From NCBI RefSeq assembly GCF_010093595.1, contig NW_022985458.1:299139-363138 (forward strand): DNA of 64,000 bases, given 5' to 3'. Under the pieces are notes generated by a model. It was not told the origin of the DNA, did not search any database, and saw only the letters and a list, made by a program, of their open reading frames with translations. The position numbers and the translations under genes are program-made. Positions 44,861 through 57,488 of the stretch are shown here, one piece after another. The stretch comes from Mytilinidion resinicola (taxonomy: Eukaryota; Ascomycota; Dothideomycetes; Mytilinidiales; Mytilinidiaceae). Within the stretch, counting starts at the first letter, position 1; each line of letters begins with the position of its first letter.

Positions 44861-45130
44861 TCTGCTGCGGATTGAGCCATACCACGGCTGCGTTCTGTCT
44901 GAACCCGCTCTGTTCCATTTCACCTTGCAGTCCTCATACAACCGCACGCCTCGTCCCTCAACCCTTGATCCACACCAAAACCGCGTAACTAAGCAAACGC
45001 TCAGAAACCCCAGCGATGGCAGGATTACTGCGTCAAGACTGGGTGAGGCGCCGCCAGCGTCCCCAACCGCTCATCATCATCGCCCGCAAACCGACCCAAT
45101 TGCACCCAAGCCGGGTTCCTGAAGGGCCAA
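44829..45130 (+). pseudogene. Degenerate gene fragment, copy D3
   Basis: It reads VLSEPALFHFTLQSSYNRTP and then LDPHQNRVTKQTLRNPSDGR, parallel to D1 (VLSEPVPFHLQSSYDHTP) and to D2 at 45922-45990. Only the first ~250 bases of the unit are present. Normal base composition. It is arranged in direct orientation just after D1. Confidence 0.5.
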
Positions 45131-45739
45131 CGCCAACCTTGCCCTGGTAATGCATGGAACTTCAGCACCCCCACACCTAAGATTCCCGTCCGAATAAGAA
45201 GGGAAGCTGTCCCACGGTTCGTATTCGAAATTACCTAACTCTTTACACACCACTAAAAATGTGTGATTACACCCAGGTTCACTATAAGTGCTCTTATCTC
45301 CGCTATATAGTGAGAGCATAGTGCATAAAATACCAGGAAATATATAAGAGATGCCTAGCAAATGTAGTTGCTATATAAGAGCAAATACCCAGGACATTTT
45401 CGTATAGCTAACGCTTTCTCTAGAGAATACCGGCTCGATAAGAACTGCGGTTCGTTACAACTATCTAAATAGTAATTTAAGTAAACTAATATAAGAATTC
45501 TTCTAAGGCGACTGCAAAGACATAGCCTTAAAGTTAAAGACACTAACAACAGGCCCAGATAAATAATTAAGTCTCTTTGCGCTGGATAGGAATTAGTAAG
45601 CTATAATAAAATATTGAAATCTAGTAGCTAATAAGGCTAAGGAATAGTGCTAGAGCTATATTATTAATTACCCTGCTGTGGCCTAGATAAAGGCCGCTAA
45701 GCCTGTAAATTTAGTTGGAGAATAAGTATAGCATGCATA
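45131..45739. other. Transition from island 2 to RIP DNA
   Basis: Composition drifts from normal to AT-rich. No gene, LTR or repeat could be assigned. Confidence 0.4.
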
Positions 45740-46253
45740 TTAGGGTGAAGTCCGCAAGTATATTATATAAGCAAGTACGCGAAGCTTAGCACCACCTTAT
45801 TTCTTCTACTTAGAGATTGCCTACTGCTTAATTAACCTTGTACACTTCTTTAATTGCTCTGCTTTGCTTTACCTACTTTGCCGCACCGCATATTATATAG
45901 TAGATATTCTTTCTTGCTTCCTTAATGCGCACTAAGCAATCGTTTAGAGACCCCAGCAACGCTTACTAAGGCTACTGCGCCTGTTAAGAACGTAAGAAGA
46001 ATTAAAGCTATAGGATAAGCCTTAAAATTAAAACCTGCTCTCCTGCTTTTTAGCTTGCTGTCCAGCCTACTACCTTCTATAAGGCCGCCCGCGCAGTTAA
46101 CAAGCCCGCCTAAATCGAAGTTGTTGCCTTTTACTTTGTCTCCGCCCATCTAATATAAAGGTCGCCCTAGCAGTTTAACCTATTAACCCAGCTTAATACA
46201 CCGTCTTATTGTCGCCTTATTAGATTCTGGGAGCAACCTTACTACTAAATCGC
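45740..46253 (+). pseudogene. Gene-fragment copy D2, left half (RIP-mutated)
   Basis: It aligns with D1 from about 43680 (gcttagcaccacttcactcc against gcttagcaccaccttatttc) and ends at tactactaaatcgc, where the outer gypsy element is inserted. The continuation is at 60131. RIP-type T and A changes are dense. Confidence 0.7.
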
Positions 46254-46641
46254 TGTCACGGTATCGACCGCGACACCCTACCTACCGAAATTCTGCCGCA
46301 GATTGCTACAACTCTAGCAATCTGCACCGGCCTACTGCCGTTGGCCGGCCTCCTGCCCTGCCTGCCCTGCTTCCTATCCTGTCCCGCTCTAGCCACCTAC
46401 CGGCTGCCCCCTTTTCCTATCACCTGATCTGGTAAGGACCTCGCGTACACGCGTGCCACGCGCCGAAACGGCATAGAGGCCGTACGCCACGCGCTCGGCC
46501 ACGCCCTTATATCCGGTGGCCCGTCTCCCGTCTTCCTGTTCCTTACACAACGTCTTAATTCTCCACGTAGTATTGTATATAGCACCTAATCAACGCTCCT
46601 CTTTAAGCCCTCGACCTCTTGCGTGTAGCGCTATCGTAATA
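46254..46641 (+). repeat. 5' LTR of outer gypsy element
   Basis: It is 388 bases, lacking a 22-base segment (after ctgccctgct) present in the 3' LTR. Otherwise nearly identical to 59721-60130, and rich in CpA/TpG, so little affected by RIP. Confidence 0.92.
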
Positions 46642-46849
46642 TTACGTTGTGTTAACTCTTACTACTATAGACACCCCTGCCAACCCGACTATAATACTTC
46701 TAGAGCTCGTTAGCTCTATAAAGGAACAGCAGGCTGCTGTAATAGAAGTCCTGTCCGCCTAGAAATAGGAAATTGCTGCTCTGCGGGAGGAAGTAGCCGC
46801 AATTCGGTCTAAATCTACCCCTACTCTACTACTGGCGCCCGACTAACAA

Positions 46850-49800
46850 TTTGCAGGGCCTCCTGTTTACGAATTAAATAATAGCTTAATGCCTGCCAAT
46901 AATATAAACCGTATACGGACCCTAACTATTAAAGTTACTCCGCCGACTTCAACAAACTTCTCCCTAATAGCCGCCGCCCCGCCGACCCTAAAGACCGAAC
47001 GTCTAATTAACCTTCCGATATTTAAGGGGAGTTAAAAGGAACTTCTAATCTTTGTCCGACGACTACAGTATAAACTAAAAGAAAATACTAATTAATACCT
47101 AACTAAACGTGCTTGCTTGCTATACGCTTACTCTTAATTAGAATCTAACCCGTTAACGCTTATTAACCCCTTAATAAACTAAGATATCTGCACTATTAAT
47201 TAACTTGTCTAATTCCTGCAGGCCATATACAGCAATCTAAACTAGAAACTTACGTCCTTAAATTAACTCTATGCACTAAAGTAAGGAAGGCGTGCCTTTA
47301 TATCGCACTTTACTAAATTCCGATAACTTACCGCTAATATAGATCTAAACAAAGCTAGCCTAATAACTTAGCTCCGATACTTTCTTTCTAATAAACTCCG
47401 CCGTGTAATAGTTGGCGCTACTACCCCGGATAATCTAAACAATTATGCCAACTTAATTATAAAGTATAATAATAATCTATAATTCCTGCCCGGCCAACTC
47501 TTTTAATATTCCCCTCTATTATAAAAGGACCCAGATGTAATAGAAATTAATATATCTAAATATACTCTAGCCGGCTTAGCAAAATAAGATAAATATTATT
47601 AAAAGGGCCTCTGCTTTAAATGCGGAAAGTATAGCTATATCTCCCGCAATTGCTCTGTTCTTTTACCCTAAGTCCGATTATTTAGCGTAGATAAGCCTCT
47701 AAGCCCCCGACCGCGCATATACGCGCAATTAACTAATTCCACCTAATTCTTATCTGCCCGCTGTTCCTCTATATCTACTACTTTATCCTCTAGCTCTAAT
47801 TAATCTAGAGGTAGCCGCTTATCCTATATAAAGAAGTTATTAAAAGCCCTATTTTAGGGCTAAGTCCCCCCCCAGGACTATTCTAACCCCGGATTTCTAT
47901 AAACCTGTTTAAAGAACCTAAACCTAACTCCTAGAAATAATAAATTCTTATCCCTATTTCTATATAATAAGGCCCTACCTATATAAATACTATAGCTCTA
48001 ATTAATAGTAGAGCTATAGGCATAGGTTATATTTATAGAAATCTGGCGCGCGTATAGAACCTCCGCCTTAACCTGCTCCTATATATTTTACGCCTAACTA
48101 GATTTAATAGAAAAACGCTTAAAGAAAAACAGATTACGCACTCTATATAAGTAACCCTCTACTACCTAAACTATATAGAATAGATCTATCTCTATATACT
48201 AAAACTTAGTAAATATAAGCTGCTACTAGAATAGCCCTAGCTATATAAGCACTATACTGGATTTAACTATAATAACTAATAACTGTTGTTTTAATTATCC
48301 TAATACTAGGCGCAATACCTGTGCAACTTCTAAACCTCTGCAATAAGAACTTATATAGAACAGCTTCCTAAAGCGCCCCTTATTAAGCAGTGCCTAACAC
48401 CTTTAACCTAATACTTTTACTTGCAGTAATTAAGCCTGTCTATATAACACCGATATAATTACTAGCTTCCTAAAATAGTATACTAGATAAATATGCCCGA
48501 CCCTAAACCTAAGCTAGAAACTAAACCCGAAACTAAATCTAATTCTAAATTTAAACCTAATACCTAGACGGATATCTATATACTAAACGCGGCGTCTATA
48601 ACCTAATTAGCCTAACAACCTAATTATAAAATCTTTGCTATTACTATTACTGATATTAATAAGGCCTTAGCTCTAAAAACCTAAACTAACCTAGCTATAA
48701 AAGTTCTAGTATAATATTACTATTTACTAAAGACCTTCTCCTAATAGAAAGCTAATAAGTTACCTAAATACTAAATATATAATTATAAGATTATGCTTAA
48801 AAATAGTAAACTGCACGGATTTAGCCTGTTGTACGGAATATTACAAAACAAATTAAAGGTGCTAAGGAAGTACCTTAATAATAACCTTATAAAAGGATTT
48901 ATCTATACTAGTTTATTACCTGTCGCCTCTCCGGTTATCTTTATTAAGAAGCCCGGAGAAGGCCTATAATTCTGTGTTAACTACTGCGCGCTAAATACTG
49001 TAACTATTAAAAACTAATACCTAATTCCCTTAATTTAGGAGACCCTAGTATAATTAAGTAAGGCGAAATACTATATAAAGCTTAATATTGTCTCCGCATT
49101 TAATTGCTTATAAATCGCGAAAAGAAATAAATAGCTAACTGCCTTCCGGACGCGATACGGCCTGTTTAAATACCTGGTAATACTATTTAGATTAGCTAAT
49201 ACTTCTAGCACGTTCTAATACTATATAAATAATATGCTCCGCCTATACCTAGACGTATTCTATACTATATATATTAATAATATTCTAATATATAGCAAAA
49301 ACTTCGAAAACTACTAGTATTATATAAAGCTAGTCTTAGAAGTAATAGAAGCCGCCGGCCTATAACTAAATATTAATAAGTGCGAATTCTATTAGAATAA
49401 GGTTATCTACCTAGAGTACGTGATATTAACCGGCGGAATTAGCATAAACCCGAATATAAGAATATCTGTAACTAGGAAGTTCTTTATAACGTTAAGAACG
49501 TATAAGCCTTTATTAGATTTGTAAACTTCTACCGATAATTTATTAACAATTTCTCTGGCCTGGCCGCTCCCCTAATTGCACTTATAAAAAAGGATATTCC
49601 GTTCCGGTTTAATAAGCCCTGCTGTGCGGTATTTAAACAACTTAAGATAGCGTTTACTACTGCCCTAATCCTCTGTTATTTCGACCCCGAACTGCTAATT
49701 ATTATTAAGGCCGATTTATCTAACTATATAAACGCTGGAGTGCTCTTATAGATAGATAAATAAGGAATACTCTAACCTATAGCCTATTTCTTAAAATAAT

Positions 49801-50099
49801 TAAGTCCTGCTAAATATAACTATAAGATCTATAATAAGGAACTTCTAGCAATTATCTAATACTTTAAATAGTAGCGGCCTAAACTAGAAGGCGCAGTATT
49901 CCTAATTTAGGTTTTTAGTAACTATAAAAACCTGCAGTACTTTATAACTATAAAGCAGTTAAGCTACTAACAGGCTTATTAGTCTAAATACCTATCCTAA
50001 TTTAACTTCTTAATTACCTACTAACCTAGCAAGTATAGTAAGAAGCCTAACGCCTTAACGCGTTATACGCAAAATACGCCTGTATAAGAAGAAGCTTAA
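46850..50099 (+). pseudogene. Outer gypsy gag-pol relic, part 1
   Basis: A zinc knuckle reads CFKCGKYSYISRNC at 47612-47653 (Gly-His-Ile changed to Ser-Tyr-Ile by RIP). The reverse transcriptase spans about 48855-49480, with VASPVIFIKKPGEGL, YIKLNIVSAFNCL and YINNILIYS (about 49272-49298) in place of YIDDILIYS. RNase H-like sequence follows to the insertion point at 50099. Stops are numerous. Confidence 0.8.
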
Positions 50100-50637
50100 T
50101 ATTACAACCTATAATACGAACAACCCGAGCGCAGAGGCACTCGCGGAGATAAGCAAGCAAATAAGACTAATTACAGAGAACCAGGTTACAGGACCGAGAG
50201 GGTCACGTGTAGGACGCATAGGGATCCTGGATTCCCCCACGAACTGCTGGTAGATAGGAACGATCTAAGGATAGAACATTACGGGATAAGGTCACGTGAT
50301 GGCTCGAGAGGCTTAAGGGAACGAGCCAGGCGAGCGCTCGAGGGGCTCGAGGCTGAGAGCTATAAGAGCAGCTCAAGGGGCTCGAGGCTGCGAGCTATAC
50401 GAGCAAGAGGTTTCTTAGGACGGAGCTTTTATATAAAGGGACGCTCCTTTGCATAGATAGGAACCTTGTGTTTAACTTAAGATTTTAATACTACCTATTA
50501 GAAGTAACAACCCCGTCTTAAAACCTTAATTAATTATTGCCTTACCTTTTAAAGACTATTGCACCCCAACAACAACTTACCTATACCCTGCCTTAGTGTA
50601 AAACACTTAGAAGGTATAGAAAAGACAACCTGTTACA
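50100..50637 (+). repeat. 5' LTR of nested chromovirus
   Basis: It begins tattacaacctataatac and ends cctgttaca. It differs from the 3' LTR mainly by T for C and A for G, as RIP produces. Confidence 0.93.
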
Positions 50638-50686
50638 CTTTAAACACCGCTATATTAAAGGAGTCGCATACGGACAATTAATTAAG

Positions 50687-51720
50687 ATGGCCCCACTAAC
50701 CCCTTTAGGTAGCACGACTGCTGGACCAACCCTAACTATAAATAAGGTAGCAACACGCATGCAGGCGTTGCTCACACGAATACAAATACTGGAAGAAGCT
50801 AGCAACACTAAGAACGAAGAGATTATAGCCCTATAGGGAAATCTCTAGACTGTTTAGAAAGAGCTTACTACTACTAGAGTAGTTAGCCGCAGTAGCTATA
50901 AAATAAACAAACCTAAAGAGTTTACTAGGGAGAGAGGAGCTCTACAAGCATTTATAACGCAGATAAGGCTATACCTGCGCATAAACCAGAACAACCTTGA
51001 ATTTAAATCGGATAAGGTCTGCATAGCAGCCACCTTTTTAAAGAAAGAAGCGTTTAACTAGTTTAACCCGACGCTTACAGACTGGCTCGGCAACGCCGAC
51101 GCAGATAATCGGAAACTAGAAACTAATATTATGTTTAGCGACTATAGATACTTCGAGTCAGCACTTTAGATAATATTTAGAGACACCGATAAAGAACGGA
51201 CAGCAGAACAGAAAATAGCAGTTCTAAAGCAGAAAGGCTTAACCAGCCGCTATACTTTAGAATTTATACAAATCGCGTCCAAGCTATTATAGGGAGATAA
51301 GGCTCTGCAAGCACAATACTACAGAGGTCTTAAAGAAGACGTTAAAGATAAGATTGCACGAGGCGAAAGGCCTCTAACACTCTATAAACTTAAGGAAATA
51401 GCAATACAAATCGACAGTTAACAGTATAAACGACGACTGGAACGGGCAGACAAAAAAGGACTTTGTTTTTACGCCCAACTAGCCAGACCAAAGCCAAGAG
51501 TAACCAACCGCGACTACGGAGATTGCATAGAGATCGATATTGCGAAACGACGCAACAACTAGAAGGGTAGACCAATTACCGACAAAAAGAGGTAAGAGAG
51601 AAAACGCAACAGCGCATGCCTATTATGCGGAGAACAGAGACACTTCGCGAATAAGTGCTCCAGGAACACCCGAATAGCAGCTGTTATAATAAAGCCGAAC
51701 GTGGACCGCCACAATTCTAT
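50687..51720 (+). pseudogene. Nested chromovirus gag relic
   Basis: ATG 50687 (MAPLTPLGSTTAGPTL) leads into a coiled-coil-like stretch with TAG stops at expected Gln positions, then KPKEFTRERGALQAFITQIR of the capsid domain. A CCHC knuckle, CLLCGEQRHFANKC, lies at 51618-51658 and keeps all four ligands. Gag packages element RNA into particles. RIP stops prevent translation of a full protein. Confidence 0.8.
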
Positions 51721-53039
51721 ATTATAGACCGCGTGCTATAATAATAACTGCTTTACCTATTAATTAGACAAGCAAGCAACAGGGTACTATCCAACGCAAA
51801 GGGCGAAGGGACGTACTATTGCCATAATAAGGAACGAAGAGTATAACAGCAACCCTATAGACAACTACTACGCAGACGTAGAAGTCGAAGGTATAGAGAT
51901 TAACTACCTGTTAGAGACGGATAAGGCGTTCCAAATAATTAAACCGCGATTAGAACCCTGAACCGACGTACCCGAGCTACAGGACGACAGCGAAACCGAG
52001 TCACTGGACACGGAAGCACAAGCCGATAGAGTTGTAGCCACGTACAAATAAAGCGCAAGAGAAATTCTCGCACGCCTTAATAAAGGACGAGAAGCGCAAG
52101 AGGCCGAGGACGCCACAGAGGGCGCAGAGCCAAAGGAACCAGCTAGTTACCAATTCCTAAGAGCTATAGGAAGAGTCACCGGACAACTTGTTAAAGAAGA
52201 AGGACAGAAAATGGCCGCAGCCGCAGGAACAACAACGATAATGCCAACCCTTAACGCAGAAACTCGCGCGAAATTGGACATGTTCGAAGGCTTAAGCCGA
52301 AACGTCTAGACGAAACGGAACAACAAATCACCTGTTAAGGATAGTAAGGAGTACTATAACAGTGACGAAGATCGCGAACTAGAAAAGTGGTCTAGCGACG
52401 GCGAATTTAGTATAGGGCCAGAGCGAGAACCGCTAGAGCTATACAGAAGGCAAACTAAAATCAAGATCTACGGAGCTTTACACCCTATCGGTGAAACAGG
52501 TGTCTATAATAAGGAAGATAAACGGCTGGACAGGAACCACCCACTTTATAGACAGATATCTTAGGTATCTTATATTAAAGATAAATGCAACAAGCATGTA
52601 ACCTATAAGAAATATTAAGGATAGTACCTATATTGGATAAAATATCACATTATTACGCAACTAGTACTGTTTAAGGAAATAGAACACTATATTATAGGCA
52701 AGAAAGACAAACTTATAGAAGTAGCTACTATAGTTGCGGACCCTTAGTACCTAATAGAATATAGAAAAGGCAAAAACTGGCGAATATATTACTAGGACTT
52801 GTATTTAGTATACTGCGAAATAAAACACGCGAACTATTAGCTATAAAAACAGCTAAAAAACAAGCAGGCGCTTAAGCAACAGGACGGCCAGAGCAGCTAA
52901 GAACAAGGTCCTACGGAGCAACCAAGGACAAAGGAATATAAACCGCGACCATCGCCACTCTAGTAGGAAAAGCCCATATCGCAGAAAAAGGAAGGAACCC
53001 GGCAACGCAGCCTAACTCTATTCCTATTCAGAACCATAG

Positions 53040-56000
53040 ACACGTAATCCTATTAGTCAAGATTAGTAGAAACCCGGCAAGAGTACTGCTGGACAATAGC
53101 GCGCAAGGAAATTTTATATCCTATAACTTTATTAGGAGAAACCGGATCCCTTAGTAATAGAAAAACAGACCTTATAGACTATATACAGTAGATAGCACAC
53201 CCGTGCAACACGGCAACGGGCAGGTAACTATAGAAACTTAACTAGGTGTTATATAGATTAAGGAATACAGAGAAACTATTAGTATAAATATAACCAACAC
53301 AGTAAGATATAATATAATCTTAGGCATACTATAGCTAAAACAGCATAACCCCTAAGTTAATTAGAAGTCTAGTAAAGTAAGGATCTAACCGGAAAGTAGA
53401 CTAAAGGGCACCCCGCGCCAGGATAAGCCTAAGCAAAAACAAGATATTAATATAGATACCTTAAGAGGCAAAGAGGCCTAAAGAAAAGACAGGGCAGCGA
53501 GCTAACAGTGGCCCAGACCCCTAAGCAGCCGGCAGCTAGCCGAGGCAGCAATAGTACTAAACGTGCTAGAAGAATATAATAAATTTAAAGGAATCTTTAT
53601 AGAAAAGGTTTAGAATATATTACTAAAGCACTAACCTTAGGATTACTATATTCCCCTAGTACCAGGCGAACAACCGCAGTTTAGACTAATCTATTCACTA
53701 GCCTAGAATAAGCTGGAAGTGCTGGAAGAATACCTAGAAAAGAACCTAAAGCGAGGATTTATTAGACTATTAGAATTGCCCGCAGGTTACCCTGTAATAT
53801 TTGTCCTAAAGTTAAACGGCAAGTTGCGCCTTTATATAGACTATAGACAGCTAAACAAGATTATAATTAAAAACCGCTATCTATTACCTTTAATCTCTAA
53901 GCTTAAAGACCGACTATATAAGGCTAAATACTTTATAAAGTTAGACCTACGCAAAGGGTACTATTTAATCCGGATAAAAGAAGGAGAAAAGTAGAAGACA
54001 GCTTTTAGAACTTAATACAGATACTTTAAATATATAGTAATGCTATTTAGGCTTACTAACGCGCCAGTAATATTCTAGGCAGTAGTTAACTTAGCGTTAA
54101 AAGGCTACCTAGACCGGTTTACAGTGGTATACCTCGACAATATCCTTATATACTTAGAAACGCTGAGCGAACACAAGATACACGTGCGAAAGGTACTCGA
54201 AAAACTTAGAGAATACAACCTTACAGCAAACCCGAATAAGTGCGAGTTCTATAGGCAGAGAGTCGGATTCCTAGGATGCGTTATTAGTCTAGGACAGATC
54301 GAGATAAAAGAAGGCAAGGTGTTCTTTATCTAAGAATAGCTAGAGCCCGCGAATTTAAAGGAACTATAGTTGTTTCTAGGGTTAGCTAATTACTATAGGC
54401 AGTTTATTAAGGGCTACTCGAAAATTGCAGAGCTACTTATAGAACTTACTAGAAAAGATATTAAATATAGATAGACCCTAGAAGCACAGGGTGTATTTAA
54501 TAGGTTAAAAGCACGGTTTACTTTAAAACTAGTATTGGCAATCTTCGACCTACAGAAACCAGTTACTATTAAGAGCGATGCGTTAGATAAGGCAGTAGGA
54601 GCAATACTTAACTAACTAGACGAACGAGGGAAGCTACATCCTATAGTGTTCTACTTACGGAAGCTAAGCACAGCTAAGCTAAACTACAACGTCTATAATA
54701 AGGAACTGTTAGCTATAATAGAAGTATTTAAACAGTGGAAAGTTTACCTTAAAGGGGCAGTATATACAGTACAGGTGTATACAGACTATAAAAATCTAAT
54801 ATACTTTACTATAACTAAGGAGTTAAACGGAAGATAGAAGAGATAGTTAGAAAAGCTAGGAACCTTTAATTTTAGGATCACGTATTGAAAAGGATCTAAA
54901 AATGCTTATACAGACGCACTTAGCAGAAGGCCGGACTATATAGAAGGAGCCGAGAAAACCAGGCAACCTATACTTAAGGAAACTAGTCCGGGAACCCTTA
55001 AATTCAACTACGTATAAGCAGCAGTTGCTTATAGGTCTAAGGACAACAAGTAGTATAAATAAATTAAGGCAGTATAAAAGGTAGATTAAGAAAGCCGGGA
55101 TTTAGCGGGTTATAACTAGCAAAGCTTGCGCCTAGAACCTATAAACCAAGAACGCAGAGAAATTTAGGACAGTATTATTACCTTACAGGATAAGATATTT
55201 ATACCTAAGACCTTATAAGAAGAGCTTATTAAGGAATTCTATAGTACACCAGTGCACAGGCACTAGGGAGTGGAAAAGACACGGGAAAGAATTATAAGAA
55301 CATTCTACTTCCCCGGACTCCGGAAACTAACGGAGAAAATTGTACACGAATGCGAGTGTATAAAGAATAAGTTAGTATAACACGCACTGTACAGACTAAT
55401 AAAGAGTCCCTCTACACCGGAAAAAGCATAGAAATCTATTATATAGGACTTTATAGTTAAGCTACTATAGTCTATTAAACCTATAACAGGTATAAAGTAC
55501 AACGCAATATTAGTAGTTACGGACCGACTAACTAAATATGCATACTTTATCCTTTACTAAGAAGTATTAACAGCAGAAGATCTGGCCTACGCTTTTTTAA
55601 AGTACGTTGTTAGCAATTACGGGCTACTATAAAAGATAATTTCAGACCGAGACAAGCTCTTTACATCGAAATTCTGGCAGACCTTTACCGCACAACTAGG
55701 GACAAAGCATAAGCTTTCCACGGCGTTTTACCCTTAGACGGACGGGCAAACGGAAAGGCTTAATTAGACTTTAGAACAGTACCTACGATGCTATATTAAC
55801 TACAGGCAGGACAATTGGGTATTACTACTACTAATAGCCTAATTCGCCTATAATAGTGCATCTATAGAGATAATAAAGGTATCGCCCTTCTTTACAAACT
55901 ACGGTTTTAATCTAGAGGCGTATTAAGAACCCCAACTTAACAGCACAAGAGCCTAGAGGGCACTACTATTAGTTGAAAATATTAAAGAGCTACAGGGGCA

Positions 56001-56500
56001 GCTCTTAATAGACATCTAATTCCTAACGCTAAGGTTAGCAAGATATTACAATTAACACCGGAGTGTTGCACCAACCTTTAAGAAGGGAGATAGAGTCTAC
56101 CTACTCCGCAAAAATATTAAAATAAAATAACTAAGCATAAAGTTAGACTATGTTAAGATTGGACTATTTGAAATACAGGATGTTATTAGCCTAGTAAACT
56201 ATAAGCTTAGGCTACCCAACAGGATGAAAATACACCCGGTTTTCCACGTATCGCTACTGGAACCCGCACCACCGAACGCCAAGCTAGAGAACAATATAGA
56301 GGTCGATGATAATAACGAATATAAGGTCGAGTAAATCCTGGATTCCCGACAGCACGGTTAGCGAAAGGAGTACCTAATTAAGTGGAAAGGATACGGCACC
56401 TCTAAGAATATATAGGAACCGGTCAAGAGTTTGGCGAACTGTTAGGAACTCCTGCAGCAGTTCCACCGCTAGAATCCGGAGCAACCCAGAAAGACGGCGA
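53040..56500 (+). pseudogene. Nested chromovirus pol relic
   Basis: Protease: LLDNSAQGNFIS near 53090 (active enzymes have LDSGA). RT: RGFIRLLELPAGYPVIFVLK and KLDLRKGYYLIRI from 53719, then VVYLDNILIY at 54124 with the second Asp lost. RNase H: IKSDALDKAVGAIL near 54560, then YYLRKLSTAKLNYNVYNKEL near 54650. Integrase: HKHLWV-like zinc region near 55255 (degraded), AVVTDRLTKYAYF near 55510, and DGQTERLN near 55740. Chromodomain: about 56326-56500, with ILDSRQHG and KEYLIKWKGYGTSKNI. The domain order is standard, but the frame is broken by many RIP stops. Confidence 0.85.
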
Positions 56501-56713
56501 CAGCGCACCGTCCAACCAGGAAGGATTAAAAGAACCCGGAGAAGGAATGCCACTGCCACATAATTAGAATGCATAGCAATGGAATAGACGGCTGGCAATG
56601 CCCAGCACACCCAGGGAGAAAGAAGAATACCCAACAGTCCCCGAGGCAGAAGGTGGCAGCTGGCGTAGGAAGGGCAAAGGATCAGTGAGGAAAGCATGAG
56701 TTGTATTGAGGTG

Positions 56714-57401
56714 CTAATGAGTGGCTATATAGTGAAGAGAGACCAGGGGTTGCAGGCAGCAACGGTGACAAAACAACAGGTGAACCCTGTCCAGCTGAGA
56801 AGTGAACCCTGTACAGCTGAGACGCGTAGACAGACGTGCGTAGGAGCATTCTAACTGGCTGCCAGAAGGCAAGCCTTCCTGCTCGGCACGCTCTCGTTCT
56901 TTCTGCTCAGCCTCCTTCCGATCATCTTCCTCGAGCTCTTCCAGAGTCTCGAAACCGCGACGCATTATCTCCTCACCACGCTTACGGAGCAGCTCCTCTT
57001 GAGACTCCAAACGTTCGATCTTCGCCATGGCAGCCCGAAGAGCAGCACGAGCGGCGGATTTCTCCGCGCGCAACCGCTCTTCCTCGCGCAATAACTTTCG
57101 CCCTGAATAGCTTAGCGAAGGAACCAGAAAAAGCGACGGCAACAATAACCAGCTTACAGGCAGCTGCGGAGATACCAGCGACATCACAGTTCGATTGTTG
57201 CGCCCGAACGCAGGCGGCACAACAATCCGAGTCAGGTGTAGAAACCACACACGACAAACCCCAAGACTTGCACCGGGAACAAGGCATGACTTTTAAACCA
57301 GACGCGTCAATACGAGCAGCAAGCACGAGACAGCTTTCTCGCTTCTTGGCTTTCAAGGCGTTGGACATTGTGAAAGAAGAAACAGAGTGGCACGATGACA
57401 A
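56714..57401 (-). pseudogene. Antisense coding region in the chromovirus 3' segment (Cys cluster plus coiled coil)
   Basis: On the strand opposite gag-pol, a frame from 57401 (likely ATG 57368, MSNALKAKKRESCLV) has MPCSRCKSWGLSCVV and DCCAACVRAQQSNCDV, a six-Cys cluster with CxxC pairs, then SFAKLFRAKV. Near 57090 the continuation is in another frame: REEERLRAEKSAARAALRAA, then MAKIERLESQEELLRKRGEE and ETLEELEEDDRKEAEQ, a strong coiled coil, to about 56840. A single-base shift thus splits two parts that belong together. From memory, similar antisense ORFs sit at the 3' end of other fungal gypsy elements. Function is unknown; a DNA- or RNA-binding regulator is a guess. The region is nearly RIP-free. 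Confidence 0.6.
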
Positions 57402-57488
57402 CCCAACAGATGGGGCATCGCCAGCTACTTATCCGAGACCCCACCACGGAGATACTTTCGGGCCGAAAGCCTTAGAAGGGGGAGCGAG

